This document shows, piece after piece, positions 6,666 through 15,131 of a stretch of DNA of 16,850 bases. Below the pieces are notes generated by a model. The model was not told the DNA's origin. It searched no databases and saw only the letters and a list, made by a program, of their open reading frames with translations. Source of the stretch: Myxococcales bacterium (GTDB lineage: Bacteria; Myxococcota; Bradymonadia; UBA7976; UBA1532). Positions within the stretch are counted from its first letter, which is position 1. Each line of letters opens with the position of its first letter. A program made the translations under genes and the position numbers. The DNA is taken from the NCBI GenBank assembly GCA_020430675.1, contig JAGQJJ010000014.1:1-16850 (forward strand), given 5' to 3'.

Positions 6666-7088
6666 ATGCGCTTCATGCTCGCGCTCTGCTTCGCCCTCAC
6701 CGCCCCGTTCTTCCTCGCCTGCAGCGCCGGCCCCGACACGACCGTGCGCCCGGGCCCGCCCATCCCCGGCCTGAACCTCAGCGGCAAATGGTACAGCGCC
6801 GAGTTCGGCGATATGCGGCTCGTGCAGAACGGCAACGACGTCACCGGCACCTACGAGCACCCGCGCGGCCCCGACCATAACGGCCGCGTGAAGGGCCGCG
6901 TCGAAGGCGACCTGCTGCGCATCGAGTGGGTGCAGCCCGGCAACCCCATCGCCGCCGTGCAGCCCCTGCGCGGCCGGGCCTGGTTCCGGCTGAAGCAGGG
7001 CGGCAACTTCATGGAGGGGCAGTGGGGTTACGACGACTCCGAGAGCGACGGCGGCCCCTGGAAGGCCGAGAAGTCGCAGTTCCAATAA
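6666..7088 (+). CDS. Small beta-rich lipoprotein of unknown function
   Basis: A 140-residue protein. The signal peptide ends with lipobox FLAC (C19), followed by a proline-rich linker (TVRPGPPIPG). The mature part is a small beta domain: LSGKWYSAEFGDMRLVQNGN, VTGTYEHPRG, GRVKGRVEGDLLRIEW, GRAWFRLKQGGNFMEGQWGY. The repeated short strands separated by GNxVxGxY-like turns recall small lipocalin-like or antiparallel barrels in which each strand ends in G-x-W/Y. I do not recognise a named family, and no catalytic motif is visible. It follows the palindromic repeat and is separated from tldD by 129 nt. Confidence 0.75.
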   Translation: MRFMLALCFALTAPFFLACSAGPDTTVRPGPPIPGLNLSGKWYSAEFGDMRLVQNGNDVTGTYEHPRGPDHNGRVKGRVEGDLLRIEWVQPGNPIAAVQPLRGRAWFRLKQGGNFMEGQWGYDDSESDGGPWKAEKSQFQ

Positions 7089-7165
7089 GCGCGCGCCTTG
7101 TCGGGGCGGCTGAACCGAAAGCCCGAGGCGTTGTCGGTCCAGTGATGGCCCGGCCGCACGCCTTT

Positions 7166-7195
7166 TTGGAGCCGGCGGCCGCTTCACGATACCCT
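7166..7195 (+). promoter_or_regulatory. Weak candidate sigma70-type promoter before the TldD operon
   Basis: TTGGAG (7166-7171) and TACCCT (7190-7195) are 18 nt apart, about 22 nt before the ATG at 7218. Both boxes match the consensus only partly. The position, in a 129-nt gap ahead of a four-gene run, makes a promoter plausible. Confidence 0.2.
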
Positions 7196-7217
7196 CAGCC
7201 CGCTCCCCGGAGTCCCC

Positions 7218-8909
7218 ATGCGCGCCGCCCTGACGCTGTCCATCCTTGTTCTGCCCCTGCTGGCTCACGCCGCCCGCGCCGACGAGCGTGTCGCCCTGCT
7301 CGACGCCATGCGCGCCGAGCTTGACCGCAACCGCGAGCGCCTGCAGGTCGAAGAGTACGAACGCCCCTATTTCATTGGCTATCGCCTCGTCGAGCACGAC
7401 TCGACGGCGGTCGAGGCCCGCTTCGGCGCGCTGGTCTCCGACGAGCGCAGCCACGAACGCCACGCCGCGGTCGACGTGCGGGTCGGCGACTACACCTTCG
7501 ACAGCCACCCCGGCGCCGATGAGATCCTGTTCATCGAGGCCGAGACCTTCCGGCCCACCCGACGCGCCCCGCTCGACGACGACCCGGCAGCCCTGCGCGG
7601 CACGTTCTGGCTGCTGACCGACGAGGCCTACAAAGAGGCGCTGTCGACCTACCTGAAGAAAAAAGCCAAGCGCGTCACCGAGGTGCGCACGGTGCAGGTC
7701 GACAGCTTCAGCCGTGAAAAGCCGGTCGAGTCGATCGACCCGCCCGCGCGCTTTGAGGTCGACCGCCCGCGCTTCGTGAAGCTGGCGCGGGCCCTCTCCA
7801 GTCGCTTCCGCGCCGACGCCGCGCTGCTCGAAGGCACCGTGCGCATCTCCGCCGACAAGAACCGCATCTCGCTCGTCACCAGCGAAGGCACGCGCCTCGT
7901 GCGCGAAGAGGTGCTGTATTCGTTGTCGTTTGAGGTCATCAGCCGCGCGCCCGACGGGCTGCTGCTCGACCAGGGGCGCACGCTCTACGGCCGCACGTTC
8001 GACGAGCTGCCCGACGAGAAGGCGCTCACCGCCATCGTCGATCAGGCCGTCGCCGATCTGGCCGCCCTGCGCGCGGCGCCGGTGGCCGATCCGTATACCG
8101 GCCCGGCCATCCTGGAGCCCGAAGCGACCGGCGTCTTCTTCCACGAGACGGTGGGCCATCGCCTCGAAGGCGAGCGGCAGAACGATGACAACGAGGGGCA
8201 GACGTTCAAGGGCCAGCTCGGCGTGCGCATCCTGCCCGAGTTCATCACGGTGCGCGATGACCCGACCCAGGCGAAGTTCGGCGACATCTCGCTCAACGGC
8301 CATTACCGCTACGACGACCAGGGCGTGCCCGCGCGCGACACCGTGCTCATCGACTCGGGCGTGCTGCGCAGCTTCTTGACCAGCCGCACGCCCATCGAAG
8401 GCGTCGGCCAGAGCAACGGCCACGGCCGCGCCGCCAGCACGCGGCGGCCGATGGCCCGCATGGGCAACCTGATCGTCGAAGGCAAGCAGCCCATGGCGCG
8501 CGACGCGCTCAAAGCCGAGCTGCTCGCCGAAGCGCGCCGCCAGGGCAAACCCTACGGCCTGATCATCCGCGACATCACCGGCGGCTCGACCAATACCAGC
8601 AACTACGGCTATCAAGCCTTCAAGGGCACGCCGCGCATGGTCTATCGCGTCGACGCCACCACCGGCGCCGAGACGTTGGTGCGCGGGGTCGAGATGGTCG
8701 GCACGCCCCTGACCGCCGTGAGCAAGATTCTGGCCACCGGCGCCGAGATGGGCGTTTTCAATGGATTCTGCGGCGCCGAGAGCGGTTATGTGCCCGTCAG
8801 CACGGTGGCGCCGGCGACGCTTTTCCGCGAGATTGAATTGCAGCGGACAGAGCGCGAAAAGGAGAAGGCGCCGGTGTTGGCGCCGCCCTGGAGCGCGGTC
8901 GCGCGGTAG
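7218..8909 (+). CDS. Exported TldD/PmbA-family metallopeptidase-like protein
   Basis: A 563-residue protein with an N-terminal signal peptide (hydrophobic core about 4-17, probable cleavage near AARA at 19-22), whereas classical TldD and PmbA are cytoplasmic. The family core is clear: HETVGHRLEGE with the HExxxH zinc motif (H309, E310, H314), then GQTFKGQLGVRI, SGVLRSFLTSR, GRAASTRRPMARMGNL, DITGGSTNTSNYGYQAFKG and the C-terminal FCGAESGYVPVS (C518). TldD/PmbA proteins process modified peptides (for example microcin B17 and mccB-like substrates) and degrade CcdA. Here a periplasmic peptidase role on an unknown substrate is inferred. GGAG at 7209-7212 precedes the ATG. It leads a run with the response regulator 19 nt downstream. 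Confidence 0.9.
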   Translation: MRAALTLSILVLPLLAHAARADERVALLDAMRAELDRNRERLQVEEYERPYFIGYRLVEHDSTAVEARFGALVSDERSHERHAAVDVRVGDYTFDSHPGADEILFIEAETFRPTRRAPLDDDPAALRGTFWLLTDEAYKEALSTYLKKKAKRVTEVRTVQVDSFSREKPVESIDPPARFEVDRPRFVKLARALSSRFRADAALLEGTVRISADKNRISLVTSEGTRLVREEVLYSLSFEVISRAPDGLLLDQGRTLYGRTFDELPDEKALTAIVDQAVADLAALRAAPVADPYTGPAILEPEATGVFFHETVGHRLEGERQNDDNEGQTFKGQLGVRILPEFITVRDDPTQAKFGDISLNGHYRYDDQGVPARDTVLIDSGVLRSFLTSRTPIEGVGQSNGHGRAASTRRPMARMGNLIVEGKQPMARDALKAELLAEARRQGKPYGLIIRDITGGSTNTSNYGYQAFKGTPRMVYRVDATTGAETLVRGVEMVGTPLTAVSKILATGAEMGVFNGFCGAESGYVPVSTVAPATLFREIELQRTEREKEKAPVLAPPWSAVAR

Positions 8910-8928
8910 ACGCCTTCTGGAGGAGTCG

Positions 8929-9516
8929 ATGGAGCCCGAGAGCAACCTCGATGAGCAGGGCACCGGCGAGCTGGAGCGTTGCATCCTGCTCGTCGAGGAC
9001 GATGATGACACCGCCATGCTCATCCAGCGCCAGCTTGAAGCGCTCGGGCATGTGGTGCACCGCGCGATCAACGGGCAGGAGGCGATCCTCGTCACCCAGA
9101 ACAACCTGCCCGAGCTGGTGGTGATGGACGTGATGATGCCGCAGCTCGACGGCTTCGAGACCACGCGCTACCTGAAGGTCCGCTACCCCGGTTACCTGCC
9201 GATCATGATCCTGACCGCGCTCGACGACTCGGAGAGCGTGCGCCGCGCGCAGACGGTCGGGGCCGACTTCTACCTGACCAAGCCGGTGCGCCGGGCGACG
9301 CTCAAAGAGGCGATCGAGCTCTTGATCGCGCTCAGCCGCGCCGAAGACGCGGCCGACAAGGCGCCCGAAGGCGTGGTCGAGGCCCGCTTTGCGCTGGCCG
9401 AACGCCTGTGGGCCGCCGGCCTGGGCCGTGTCGCCGTCGCCCACCTGAGCCGCCTGCGCGAGCTTTGCCCCGATGATGCGCGCGTGATCGAGCTGGGCAA
9501 GAGGCTGGGCGAATGA
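8929..9516 (+). CDS. Response regulator with receiver domain and short helical C-terminus
   Basis: A 195-residue protein. The receiver domain occupies about residues 17-135: acidic pocket ILLVEDDDD (D24-D27), phosphoacceptor D67 in VVMDVMMPQLDG, T96 in MILTALDD and K118 in YLTKPV. The last 60 or so residues (ARFALAERLWAAGLGRVAVA, then HLSRLRELCPDD) look like a single TPR-like helix pair, not a DNA-binding or enzymatic output, so it may act by protein contact. GGAGGAG lies just upstream of the ATG. Its stop overlaps the PP2C start (ATGA, 9513-9516), which suggests that phosphorelay and serine/threonine phosphatase activity are produced together. No histidine kinase is present in the window. 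Confidence 0.92.
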   Translation: MEPESNLDEQGTGELERCILLVEDDDDTAMLIQRQLEALGHVVHRAINGQEAILVTQNNLPELVVMDVMMPQLDGFETTRYLKVRYPGYLPIMILTALDDSESVRRAQTVGADFYLTKPVRRATLKEAIELLIALSRAEDAADKAPEGVVEARFALAERLWAAGLGRVAVAHLSRLRELCPDDARVIELGKRLGE

Positions 9517-10289
9517 GCAAGCTGCGCCTTCGACTTGGCATGGCCTCCGATCCGGGCAAGGTCCGGACGCACAACGAGGACGCCGTGCTGGTCAATGTCG
9601 AGCTGGGCATCGCGGTGGTCGCCGACGGCATGGGCGGGCACCGCGCCGGCGACGTCGCCAGCGACCTGACGGTGCGCGCGGTGGCCGAGGCGTTCTCGGT
9701 CGAGCCCGACTCGACGCAATCGCGCTGGATGCTCTTCCGCCGCAAGCTGACCGGCCAGGACCGCCTGGTCGAAGCGATCAAGCGCGCCAACCGCATCATC
9801 ATCGAGACCTCGCGCACGCGGCCCGAGTGCAAGGGCATGGGCACGACGGTCGTGGCCATCTGCCTCGAAGACGGCGTGCTCTACCAGGCGCATGTGGGCG
9901 ATAGCCGGCTGTATCGAGTGCGCGAAGACAAGCTCGCCCAGCTCACTGACGACCACTCGCTGCTCAACGAATACCTGCGCCTGGGCGTGATCAAGCGCGA
10001 GAACGCGGGCCGGTTTCCCTACAAGAACATCATCGTGCGCGCGCTGGGGCTCTCGCCCTCGGTCGAGGTCGACGCCGCCGCCGACAAGCCGCAGGTGGGC
10101 GACCGCTACCTGCTCTGCTCCGATGGGTTGACCGACCTGGTCGACGACGAGACAATCCGCGCGCAGCTTGCCCGGACCAAGGTCGACGTGGAGACGGTGG
10201 CGACCGATCTGGTCGAACTGGCCCTGGCGGCCGGCGGTCTCGACAATGTGACCGCTGTTGTCGCCGAAGTGATTGCCGAGGCTACATGA
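9513..10289 (+). CDS. PP2C-family serine/threonine protein phosphatase
   Basis: A 258-residue single-domain PPM/PP2C phosphatase of the PrpC/Stp type, which removes phosphate from Ser/Thr residues using two metal ions. All core motifs are present: VRTHNEDAV (E22, D23), VVADGMGGHRAGDVAS (D38), GMGTTVVAI, AHVGDSRLYRV, QLTDDHSL, LLCSDGLTDLV (D204) and GGLDNVTAVV (D244, N245). Length and motif order are normal for bacterial PrpC-like enzymes. It lacks a signal or membrane segment, so it is cytoplasmic. It overlaps both neighbours by 4 nt. Such phosphatases normally oppose Hanks-type kinases; none is seen here, so the partner must lie elsewhere. Confidence 0.95.
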   Translation: MSKLRLRLGMASDPGKVRTHNEDAVLVNVELGIAVVADGMGGHRAGDVASDLTVRAVAEAFSVEPDSTQSRWMLFRRKLTGQDRLVEAIKRANRIIIETSRTRPECKGMGTTVVAICLEDGVLYQAHVGDSRLYRVREDKLAQLTDDHSLLNEYLRLGVIKRENAGRFPYKNIIVRALGLSPSVEVDAAADKPQVGDRYLLCSDGLTDLVDDETIRAQLARTKVDVETVATDLVELALAAGGLDNVTAVVAEVIAEAT

Positions 10290-11443
10290 AGACTCCCGCC
10301 CCCCGCCGCCTTCGTCCGCTGCGCCTGGCCGTGCCGGTCGCGCTGCTGTTGGCCTTGCCCGGCCTCGCGCTGGCCCAGAAGCCCTCGTTGGCGATGAGCC
10401 CGCTTCAGGCCAGCGGTGACGTGCCGCCGGCCATCGGCGAGGGCTTCGCGGCGCACCTTCGGGGCGTGGTCGCCGAAAAGGCGCAGGTGCAACCGGCGAG
10501 CGAGACGGTGGCCGCCATGGGCAGGGCCAACGTGGCCCCGGGCTGCGTCACTGACCGCTGCTCGGCCGATCTGGCCGGCGCCGCCGCGGTGCGCTTTGTG
10601 CTGCATCCGGCGGTCGACAACACCGATGAGATCTACAAGGTCACCCTGGTGCTCTACGACAACGGCCTCGCCAAGCGCGTCGGGCAGGCCGAGGCGGTCT
10701 GCGAGCTTTGCGCCGCCGAAGAGGTGAACCGCACGCTGAGCAACGCTTTTGGCAAGGTGGCCGGCGCGCTCAACGCCGCGGCGCCGACGCCGCCGCCCGC
10801 GCCGCCCGCGGTTGCCGAGGGGCTCATCCCGGTCGAGGTGACCACCACGCCTGACGGCGCCACGGTGAACATCGACGGCAAGCCGCAGGGCGCGACCCCG
10901 ATCGTGCTCAAGGTGCAGCCGGGCACGCACCGCGTCGAGGTCACGAAGGATGGGTTTGCCACCGAGCAGCGCAGCATCTCGGCGCTCGATCGGCCGGTGA
11001 AGCTGGCGTTCATGCTCAAGCCCGCGCCGGTGGTCATCGCGCCGAGCCCGGTGCCGACCCCGGTGCCGGCGCCGGTGACGCCGCCCGTGACCCCGGTGGC
11101 CGAGGCGCCCGTGCATTCGTCGGGCGGCGTGGACAAGGGCCTCGCCACCACCGGGTGGGGCCTGGCGGTCGGCGGCGCCATCCTCACCGCGGGCGGCACC
11201 TTCCTCATCCTGCTCGATGGCGACGTCACCTGCTCCGACGGCCGCGGTCGTCGTGAATGCCCCACGGTCTACAACACCAAGCCGCACGGCATCACCGCGC
11301 TCGGCCTGGGCGGCGCCATGTTCGGCGCGGGCGTGTCGCTCTTGCTGGTGACCTATCTGGGGGAGGATGCGCAGCCGGCCCTCACCCCAACGGTGGAGCC
11401 GACCGCTGATGGTGCCGCGCTGGGGCTGCACGGCACCTTCTGA
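10286..11443 (+). CDS. PEGA-domain envelope protein with C-terminal membrane segments
   Basis: A 385-residue protein. The signal peptide (about 1-30) ends at GLALA. An N-terminal domain (31-160) has four cysteines likely paired (C87/C92 in GCVTDRC; C139/C142 in CELC). A proline-rich linker (165-177) leads to a PEGA domain (about 181-245: VEVTTTPDGATVNIDGKPQG, PGTHRVEVTKDGFATE). A second proline/valine linker (252-272) precedes two hydrophobic segments (about 290-310 and 336-358) flanking a short loop with two more cysteines. PEGA domains are common in surface and periplasmic proteins, often near kinases. The first gene overlap is with the PP2C gene. The function is unknown; an envelope role, possibly the signalling target or sensor, is inferred. 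Confidence 0.85.
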   Translation: MKTPAPRRLRPLRLAVPVALLLALPGLALAQKPSLAMSPLQASGDVPPAIGEGFAAHLRGVVAEKAQVQPASETVAAMGRANVAPGCVTDRCSADLAGAAAVRFVLHPAVDNTDEIYKVTLVLYDNGLAKRVGQAEAVCELCAAEEVNRTLSNAFGKVAGALNAAAPTPPPAPPAVAEGLIPVEVTTTPDGATVNIDGKPQGATPIVLKVQPGTHRVEVTKDGFATEQRSISALDRPVKLAFMLKPAPVVIAPSPVPTPVPAPVTPPVTPVAEAPVHSSGGVDKGLATTGWGLAVGGAILTAGGTFLILLDGDVTCSDGRGRRECPTVYNTKPHGITALGLGGAMFGAGVSLLLVTYLGEDAQPALTPTVEPTADGAALGLHGTF

Positions 11444-11465
11444 CCGCCTTCAAATCGGGCGGTCA
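11441..11465 (+). terminator. Stop-codon-overlapping hairpin, possible terminator
   Basis: TGACCGCC and GGCGGTCA form a perfect 8-bp stem around the 9-nt loop TTCAAATCG. The stem begins at the stop codon of the PEGA gene. No T-run follows on the plus strand, so intrinsic termination is possible but not clear; it immediately abuts repeat copy B. Confidence 0.45.
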
Positions 11466-11615
11466 CAGGGGGGCAAGTCCGTTGATTCCCCAAGCGCGCC
11501 GGGCGCGGCGTCGTTGGCAAGGCCGGAGGCGATGCCAGGCATCGTCGAGCATCGAGCACGCCGCCAGCGGCGTCGCGGACAAGCGCGACGGATCAACGGC
11601 GCCGCGCACCCCTGT
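11465..11615 (-). repeat. Long palindromic intergenic repeat, copy B (inverted)
   Basis: Second copy of the palindrome seen at 6395-6555, in opposite orientation. The core at 11479-11599 is bounded by CCGTTGATTCC and GGATCAACGG (one base shorter) and is centred on the perfect GATGCC-A-GGCATC (11531-11543). Outer arms ACAGGGG (11465-11471) and CCCCTGT (11609-11615) pair. Relative to copy A there is a six-base deletion and two single-base gaps. It fills the gap between the convergent PEGA and thioredoxin genes. Read in the thioredoxin direction, it starts right at the stop codon, as copy A does for its upstream gene. Confidence 0.88.
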
Positions 11616-11962
11616 CAGACCCCGCGCTGGGCGGGCATCACCGAGTTGACGAGCTGGCGCAGCTTGTCGCGCGCGTTGGGCGGCATGCCCTGCATCTGCG
11701 TGGCGACCTTGCCGTTCTTGAAGACCAGCAGCGCCGGAATGCCGCGAATGCCGTACTGCGACGCGATGCGCTGGTTGTTGTCGACGTTGACCTTGGCGAC
11801 CTTGACGCTGCCCGCGTACTCCTGACCGATCGCCTCGACGTGCGGTGCGATGGCCCGGCAGGGCGCGCACCAGGGGGCCCAGAAGTCGACGAGCACCGGC
11901 ACGTCGCTTTCGAGGACTTCTTGCTTGAAGGTGGAGTCGGAGACTTCGATGTAGTGGCCCAT
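11615..11962 (-). CDS. trxA: Thioredoxin with CAPC active site
   Basis: A 115-residue single-domain thioredoxin without signal peptide, so cytoplasmic: it reduces disulfides and receives electrons from thioredoxin reductase. Landmarks are [14 protein letters not shown] (C32, C35), the buried pattern [11 protein letters not shown] and the cis-proline loop [13 protein letters not shown] (P76), all in their usual positions. The active site is CAPC instead of the usual CGPC. The ATG at 11962 has a strong AAGGAG at 11968-11973. It begins 50 nt after the rodA stop, on the same strand, so it may be read through from the mrd genes; the palindromic repeat follows its stop. Confidence 0.93.
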   Translation of the reverse strand: MGHYIEVSDSTFKQEVLESDVPVLVDFWAPWCAPCRAIAPHVEAIGQEYAGSVKVAKVNVDNNQRIASQYGIRGIPALLVFKNGKVATQMQGMPPNARDKLRQLVNSVMPAQRGV

Positions 11963-12012
11963 GGGCACTCCTTGGTGAGGCGGCTCTTTGCCGGACGGTC
12001 GATTCGATGCCG

Positions 12013-13104
12013 TCACTGGGCGGTTCGTCGCAGTTTGATGTTGAGCAGCAGGCCGATCGCGGCCATCACGGTCAGCGCCGAGGTGCCGCCATAGCTGAGC
12101 AGCGGCAGGGTCACCCCGGTCACCGGCAACAAGTTGAGCACCATGCCGATGTTCATCAGCACATGCCAGAAGAACATGGCGGCCACGCCGACTGCGACGT
12201 GGCCGCCAAATTTGTCTCTTGCGCGCACCGCGCTGCGCAAGGCGGACAAGATCAGCAACAGGTAGAGCAACAGCACCAACCCCGCGCCGGCGAAGCCGTG
12301 CTCTTCGGCGAGGTGGGCGAAGACGAAGTCGGTGTGGTTCTCGGGCAGAAAGCCGCCGGCGACCTGCGTGCCGTCGCGATGGCCCTTGCCGATCAACCCG
12401 CCGCTGCCCACCGCGACGCGCGCCTGCCGCGCGTGCCACCCCGCGCCCAGGCTGTCGGCCTGGCCGTCGAGCAGGGTCAGGATGCGGTCCTTCTGGTAGT
12501 CCCGCAGCACGAACTTCCACATCACCGGCGCGAAGAACACCGCAAAGATGACCACGGTAAGCAGCGCCCGCCGCTCGAAGCGCTCATAGGCCAGCATCGA
12601 GCCGCCGATGAACATCAGCATCAGCGTATGGCCCAGGTCGGGCTCCTGCAGCACGAGGAACATGGGGATGCCGAGCAGCAGCCCCATCGGCACCAGGTCG
12701 CGCAGGGTATATCCGGCGGGCCGCGGCACGCGCTGAAACCAGCTCGCCAGCGTGAGGATGATGGCCAGCTTGGCCAGCTCGGACGGCTGAAAGCCGACCA
12801 CGCCCAGGTCGAGCCAGCGCCGCGAGCCGTTCACCTCTTTGCCCACCACCAGCACCATGGCCAGGAGCAGCACGACCACGCCGTAGAAGACGGGGGCAAA
12901 ACGCTGCAAATTCCGATAGTTGATGGCGGCGACGGCCGCCATGACCCCCAGGCCGAGCAGCAGGAAGTACAAGTGGCGCAGGTAGACTTCAGAGCCGGTC
13001 GCCGTTGACGTCGATTGCAGGTTGAAGACGCTGATGCCGCCGAGCGCAACGACGAGGCCGATCAGCGTCCAATCGATCCGGCCCGCCGAGATCGAGCGGA
13101 TCAT
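12013..13104 (-). CDS. rodA: RodA, SEDS-family peptidoglycan polymerase of the elongasome
   Basis: RodA polymerises lipid II glycan strands during lateral wall growth, working with PBP2. The 363-residue product has about ten hydrophobic helices and the SEDS signatures: [10 protein letters not shown] (W97 region), [10 protein letters not shown] (105-113), [28 protein letters not shown] (D259 as the probable catalytic aspartate) and the C-terminal signature [20 protein letters not shown] followed by SYGGTS. Length is normal. Its start overlaps the mrdA stop by 4 nt (13101-13104), the usual coupling of the two partners. Located in the inner membrane. Confidence 0.97.
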   Translation of the reverse strand: MIRSISAGRIDWTLIGLVVALGGISVFNLQSTSTATGSEVYLRHLYFLLLGLGVMAAVAAINYRNLQRFAPVFYGVVVLLLAMVLVVGKEVNGSRRWLDLGVVGFQPSELAKLAIILTLASWFQRVPRPAGYTLRDLVPMGLLLGIPMFLVLQEPDLGHTLMLMFIGGSMLAYERFERRALLTVVIFAVFFAPVMWKFVLRDYQKDRILTLLDGQADSLGAGWHARQARVAVGSGGLIGKGHRDGTQVAGGFLPENHTDFVFAHLAEEHGFAGAGLVLLLYLLLILSALRSAVRARDKFGGHVAVGVAAMFFWHVLMNIGMVLNLLPVTGVTLPLLSYGGTSALTVMAAIGLLLNIKLRRTAQ

Positions 13105-15014
13105 GGCCTCGCGCGGCGCCGCCCGTCGTCGGCCGACGCCGTCGCGCTGAACAAGGGCTCGATGCGCTGGTGATAGGCTTCGAGGATCTCGCGCGCCACC
13201 GGCGCCGCGTCCTTGCCGCCGCTGCCGCCGTGCTCAAGGAAGACCGCCACCGCGATATGCGGCGACTCATAGGGCGCAAACGCAGCGAACCAGGCGTGGT
13301 CGCGATCGCGGAAGCGCTTGACGTCCTGCCCGAGCGGCCCGCGCACGATCTTGCGCACCTGAGCGGTGCCGGTCTTGCCCGCCACACGCCCACCGGGCAC
13401 CGCAGCGAGGTGGCCGGTGGCCAGCTTCGGATCGTTGACCGCGCGCTCCAGCGCTCGGTTGACCGCGGCGATATGCTCGTCGGTGGCCTGCAGCGTGCTG
13501 CGCGCCTCGGGGTCGAAGCGAGCCACCTCGCTGCCATCGACCGCGGTGATGCGCTGCACCAGCCGCGCTTTGTAGAGCGTGCCGCCATTGGCCAGCGCCG
13601 CGTAGGCCAGCGCCATCTGCAGCGGGCTGGTGCGCACGGCGCCCTGGCCGATCGCCGTCGACAGGGCCAGCCCGTGCTGGAAGCCGCCGCGCGTATGCTC
13701 GTCGTGGAAGGCGCGCGTGGGCACCTCGCCCGGCGCTTCGCCGTTGATGCCGACGCCGGTGCGATGGCCGAAGCCGAAGCGCTCGCCGTAGGTGGCCAGC
13801 GTATCGATGCCGAGCTGCTCGCCCAGCTTGTAGAAGTAGACGTCAGCCGAGGCGGCCATGGCGCCGTTGAGGTCGACGAAGCCGTGCCCCGAGCGCTTGT
13901 GGCAGTGGAAGATGCGGTTGCCGTACTCGTACGAGCCCGGGCTGTCGATGGGCTCGTCCGGGTCGAGGATGCCCTGCTCCAGCGCGCCGAGCGCGGTGAC
14001 CACCTTGTATACCGAGCCCGGGTAATAGGCGTGCACCGACTTGTCGAGCATCGGGTTGTAGGGGTTGTCGTCGATGGCCTTCTTGGTCTCGCGGCTGAGG
14101 TGGCCCGACCACTCGTTGGGGTCGAACGAGGGCTTCGAGACCATGCCCAGGATGGCGCCGGTGTTCACGTCGACGATGACCGCGGCGCCCGACTCGTAGT
14201 TGCGCAGCGCTTTGACCAGGATGCGCTGCACGTCGGCGTCGACCGTCAGCGTCAGATCATGGCCGCGCTGCGGGGCGCGCTTGGTATCGACCCCGGCCAT
14301 CGCGCGCTCGGCCCAGCCGCCGCGCTGTCGGGCGCCGCGGGCGTCGACCGCATAGCGCTCGAAGCCGTCGTGGCCCGCGAGCACGTCTTCGTAGCCTTTC
14401 TCAAGCCCGAAGCGGCCCAGCATCGAGTCGGTGCCGTAACGCCCTTCGCTGTTGTTGAGCTCGTCAGCGGTGGGCCGGCCGAGGTAGCCGAGCAGGTGGG
14501 CGCCGATTTCGCCTTCGGGGTATTCGCGGCGGAAGTGCACGCGGATCGAAATGCCGTCGACCCGGGCCCGCAGCGCCTCGGCGCGCGCGACCAGGTCGCG
14601 GTCGACGTCGCGGGCCACGCGCAGCGCCTGATACCGCCACATGCCGCGCGGCTCGGCGATGCGCTCGCGCAGGCGGGCGGCGTCGAGCTCGTCGATGTCG
14701 AGCACGGTGCGCAGGCTGGCGACCAGCGCGTCGGCGTCCTTGACCTGGGCTGGGGTGACGTACAGGTCGAACGACGGCCGGTTGACCGCCAGCACCTTGC
14801 CGTTGCGGTCGTAGATGGCCCCGCGATCGGCGGGCAGCACCACGGTGCGGGTGAAGTTGCGGGCCGAGGCCTCTTGCAGCGCGCCGCCTTCGATGAACTG
14901 CAAGTGGGCAAGCCGCCCGAGCAGCACCAGGAAGGCGATGGATGCGGCGATCATCAATCGGCGGGCACGATGCCGATAGCCGATCGCCGAAGCATCGAGG
15001 AAGACGTCCGACAT
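13101..15014 (-). CDS. mrdA: Penicillin-binding protein 2, elongasome transpeptidase
   Basis: PBP2 cross-links new peptidoglycan together with RodA. The 637-residue product has a cytoplasmic tail, one membrane anchor (about residues 20-38), a dimerisation/pedestal region with RGAIYDRNGKVLAVNRP (64-80), and the transpeptidase domain. Active-site motifs are PGSVYK (S334, K337), SAD (S389-D391) and KTGT (K547-T550). The start at 15014 (MSDVFLDAS) gives the expected short tail; an in-frame ATG at 15107 would add a basic, low-complexity extension. It lies 117 nt after mreD with a candidate promoter in the gap, and overlaps rodA. Confidence 0.96.
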   Translation of the reverse strand: MSDVFLDASAIGYRHRARRLMIAASIAFLVLLGRLAHLQFIEGGALQEASARNFTRTVVLPADRGAIYDRNGKVLAVNRPSFDLYVTPAQVKDADALVASLRTVLDIDELDAARLRERIAEPRGMWRYQALRVARDVDRDLVARAEALRARVDGISIRVHFRREYPEGEIGAHLLGYLGRPTADELNNSEGRYGTDSMLGRFGLEKGYEDVLAGHDGFERYAVDARGARQRGGWAERAMAGVDTKRAPQRGHDLTLTVDADVQRILVKALRNYESGAAVIVDVNTGAILGMVSKPSFDPNEWSGHLSRETKKAIDDNPYNPMLDKSVHAYYPGSVYKVVTALGALEQGILDPDEPIDSPGSYEYGNRIFHCHKRSGHGFVDLNGAMAASADVYFYKLGEQLGIDTLATYGERFGFGHRTGVGINGEAPGEVPTRAFHDEHTRGGFQHGLALSTAIGQGAVRTSPLQMALAYAALANGGTLYKARLVQRITAVDGSEVARFDPEARSTLQATDEHIAAVNRALERAVNDPKLATGHLAAVPGGRVAGKTGTAQVRKIVRGPLGQDVKRFRDRDHAWFAAFAPYESPHIAVAVFLEHGGSGGKDAAPVAREILEAYHQRIEPLFSATASADDGRRRARP

Positions 15015-15078
15015 CTTGTCCTGTCGCGCTGGGGAAGCGCGGGGCCGACGCGCGCGCATCGGTCGGAAAACGGCGCCT

Positions 15079-15107
15079 AACCTAGCAGAACCGCGGCCAC
15101 AGGCCAA
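15079..15107 (-). promoter_or_regulatory. Candidate sigma70-type promoter for mrdA-rodA
   Basis: On the minus strand TTGGCC (15107-15102) and TAGGTT (15084-15079) are exactly 17 nt apart, in the only sizeable gap of the cluster and about 65 nt before the mrdA start. Match to consensus is partial (4/6 and 3/6). It would allow mrdA-rodA-trxA to be expressed apart from mreBCD. Confidence 0.35.
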
Positions 15108-15131
15108 CCGGATCCGACCTTGACCGTCCGG

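Noticed and set aside
5280..9164. A 1294-codon open frame on the minus strand
   Set aside because: It is antisense to the end of the LysR gene, two lipoproteins, tldD and the response regulator. The translation is low complexity (runs of Gly, Ala, Val, Arg, His) with no domain, as expected of a mirror frame in GC-rich coding DNA.
13170..15080. A 636-codon open frame on the plus strand
   Set aside because: Mirror frame of mrdA, whose three active-site motifs are intact on the minus strand; the plus-strand product has no recognisable fold.
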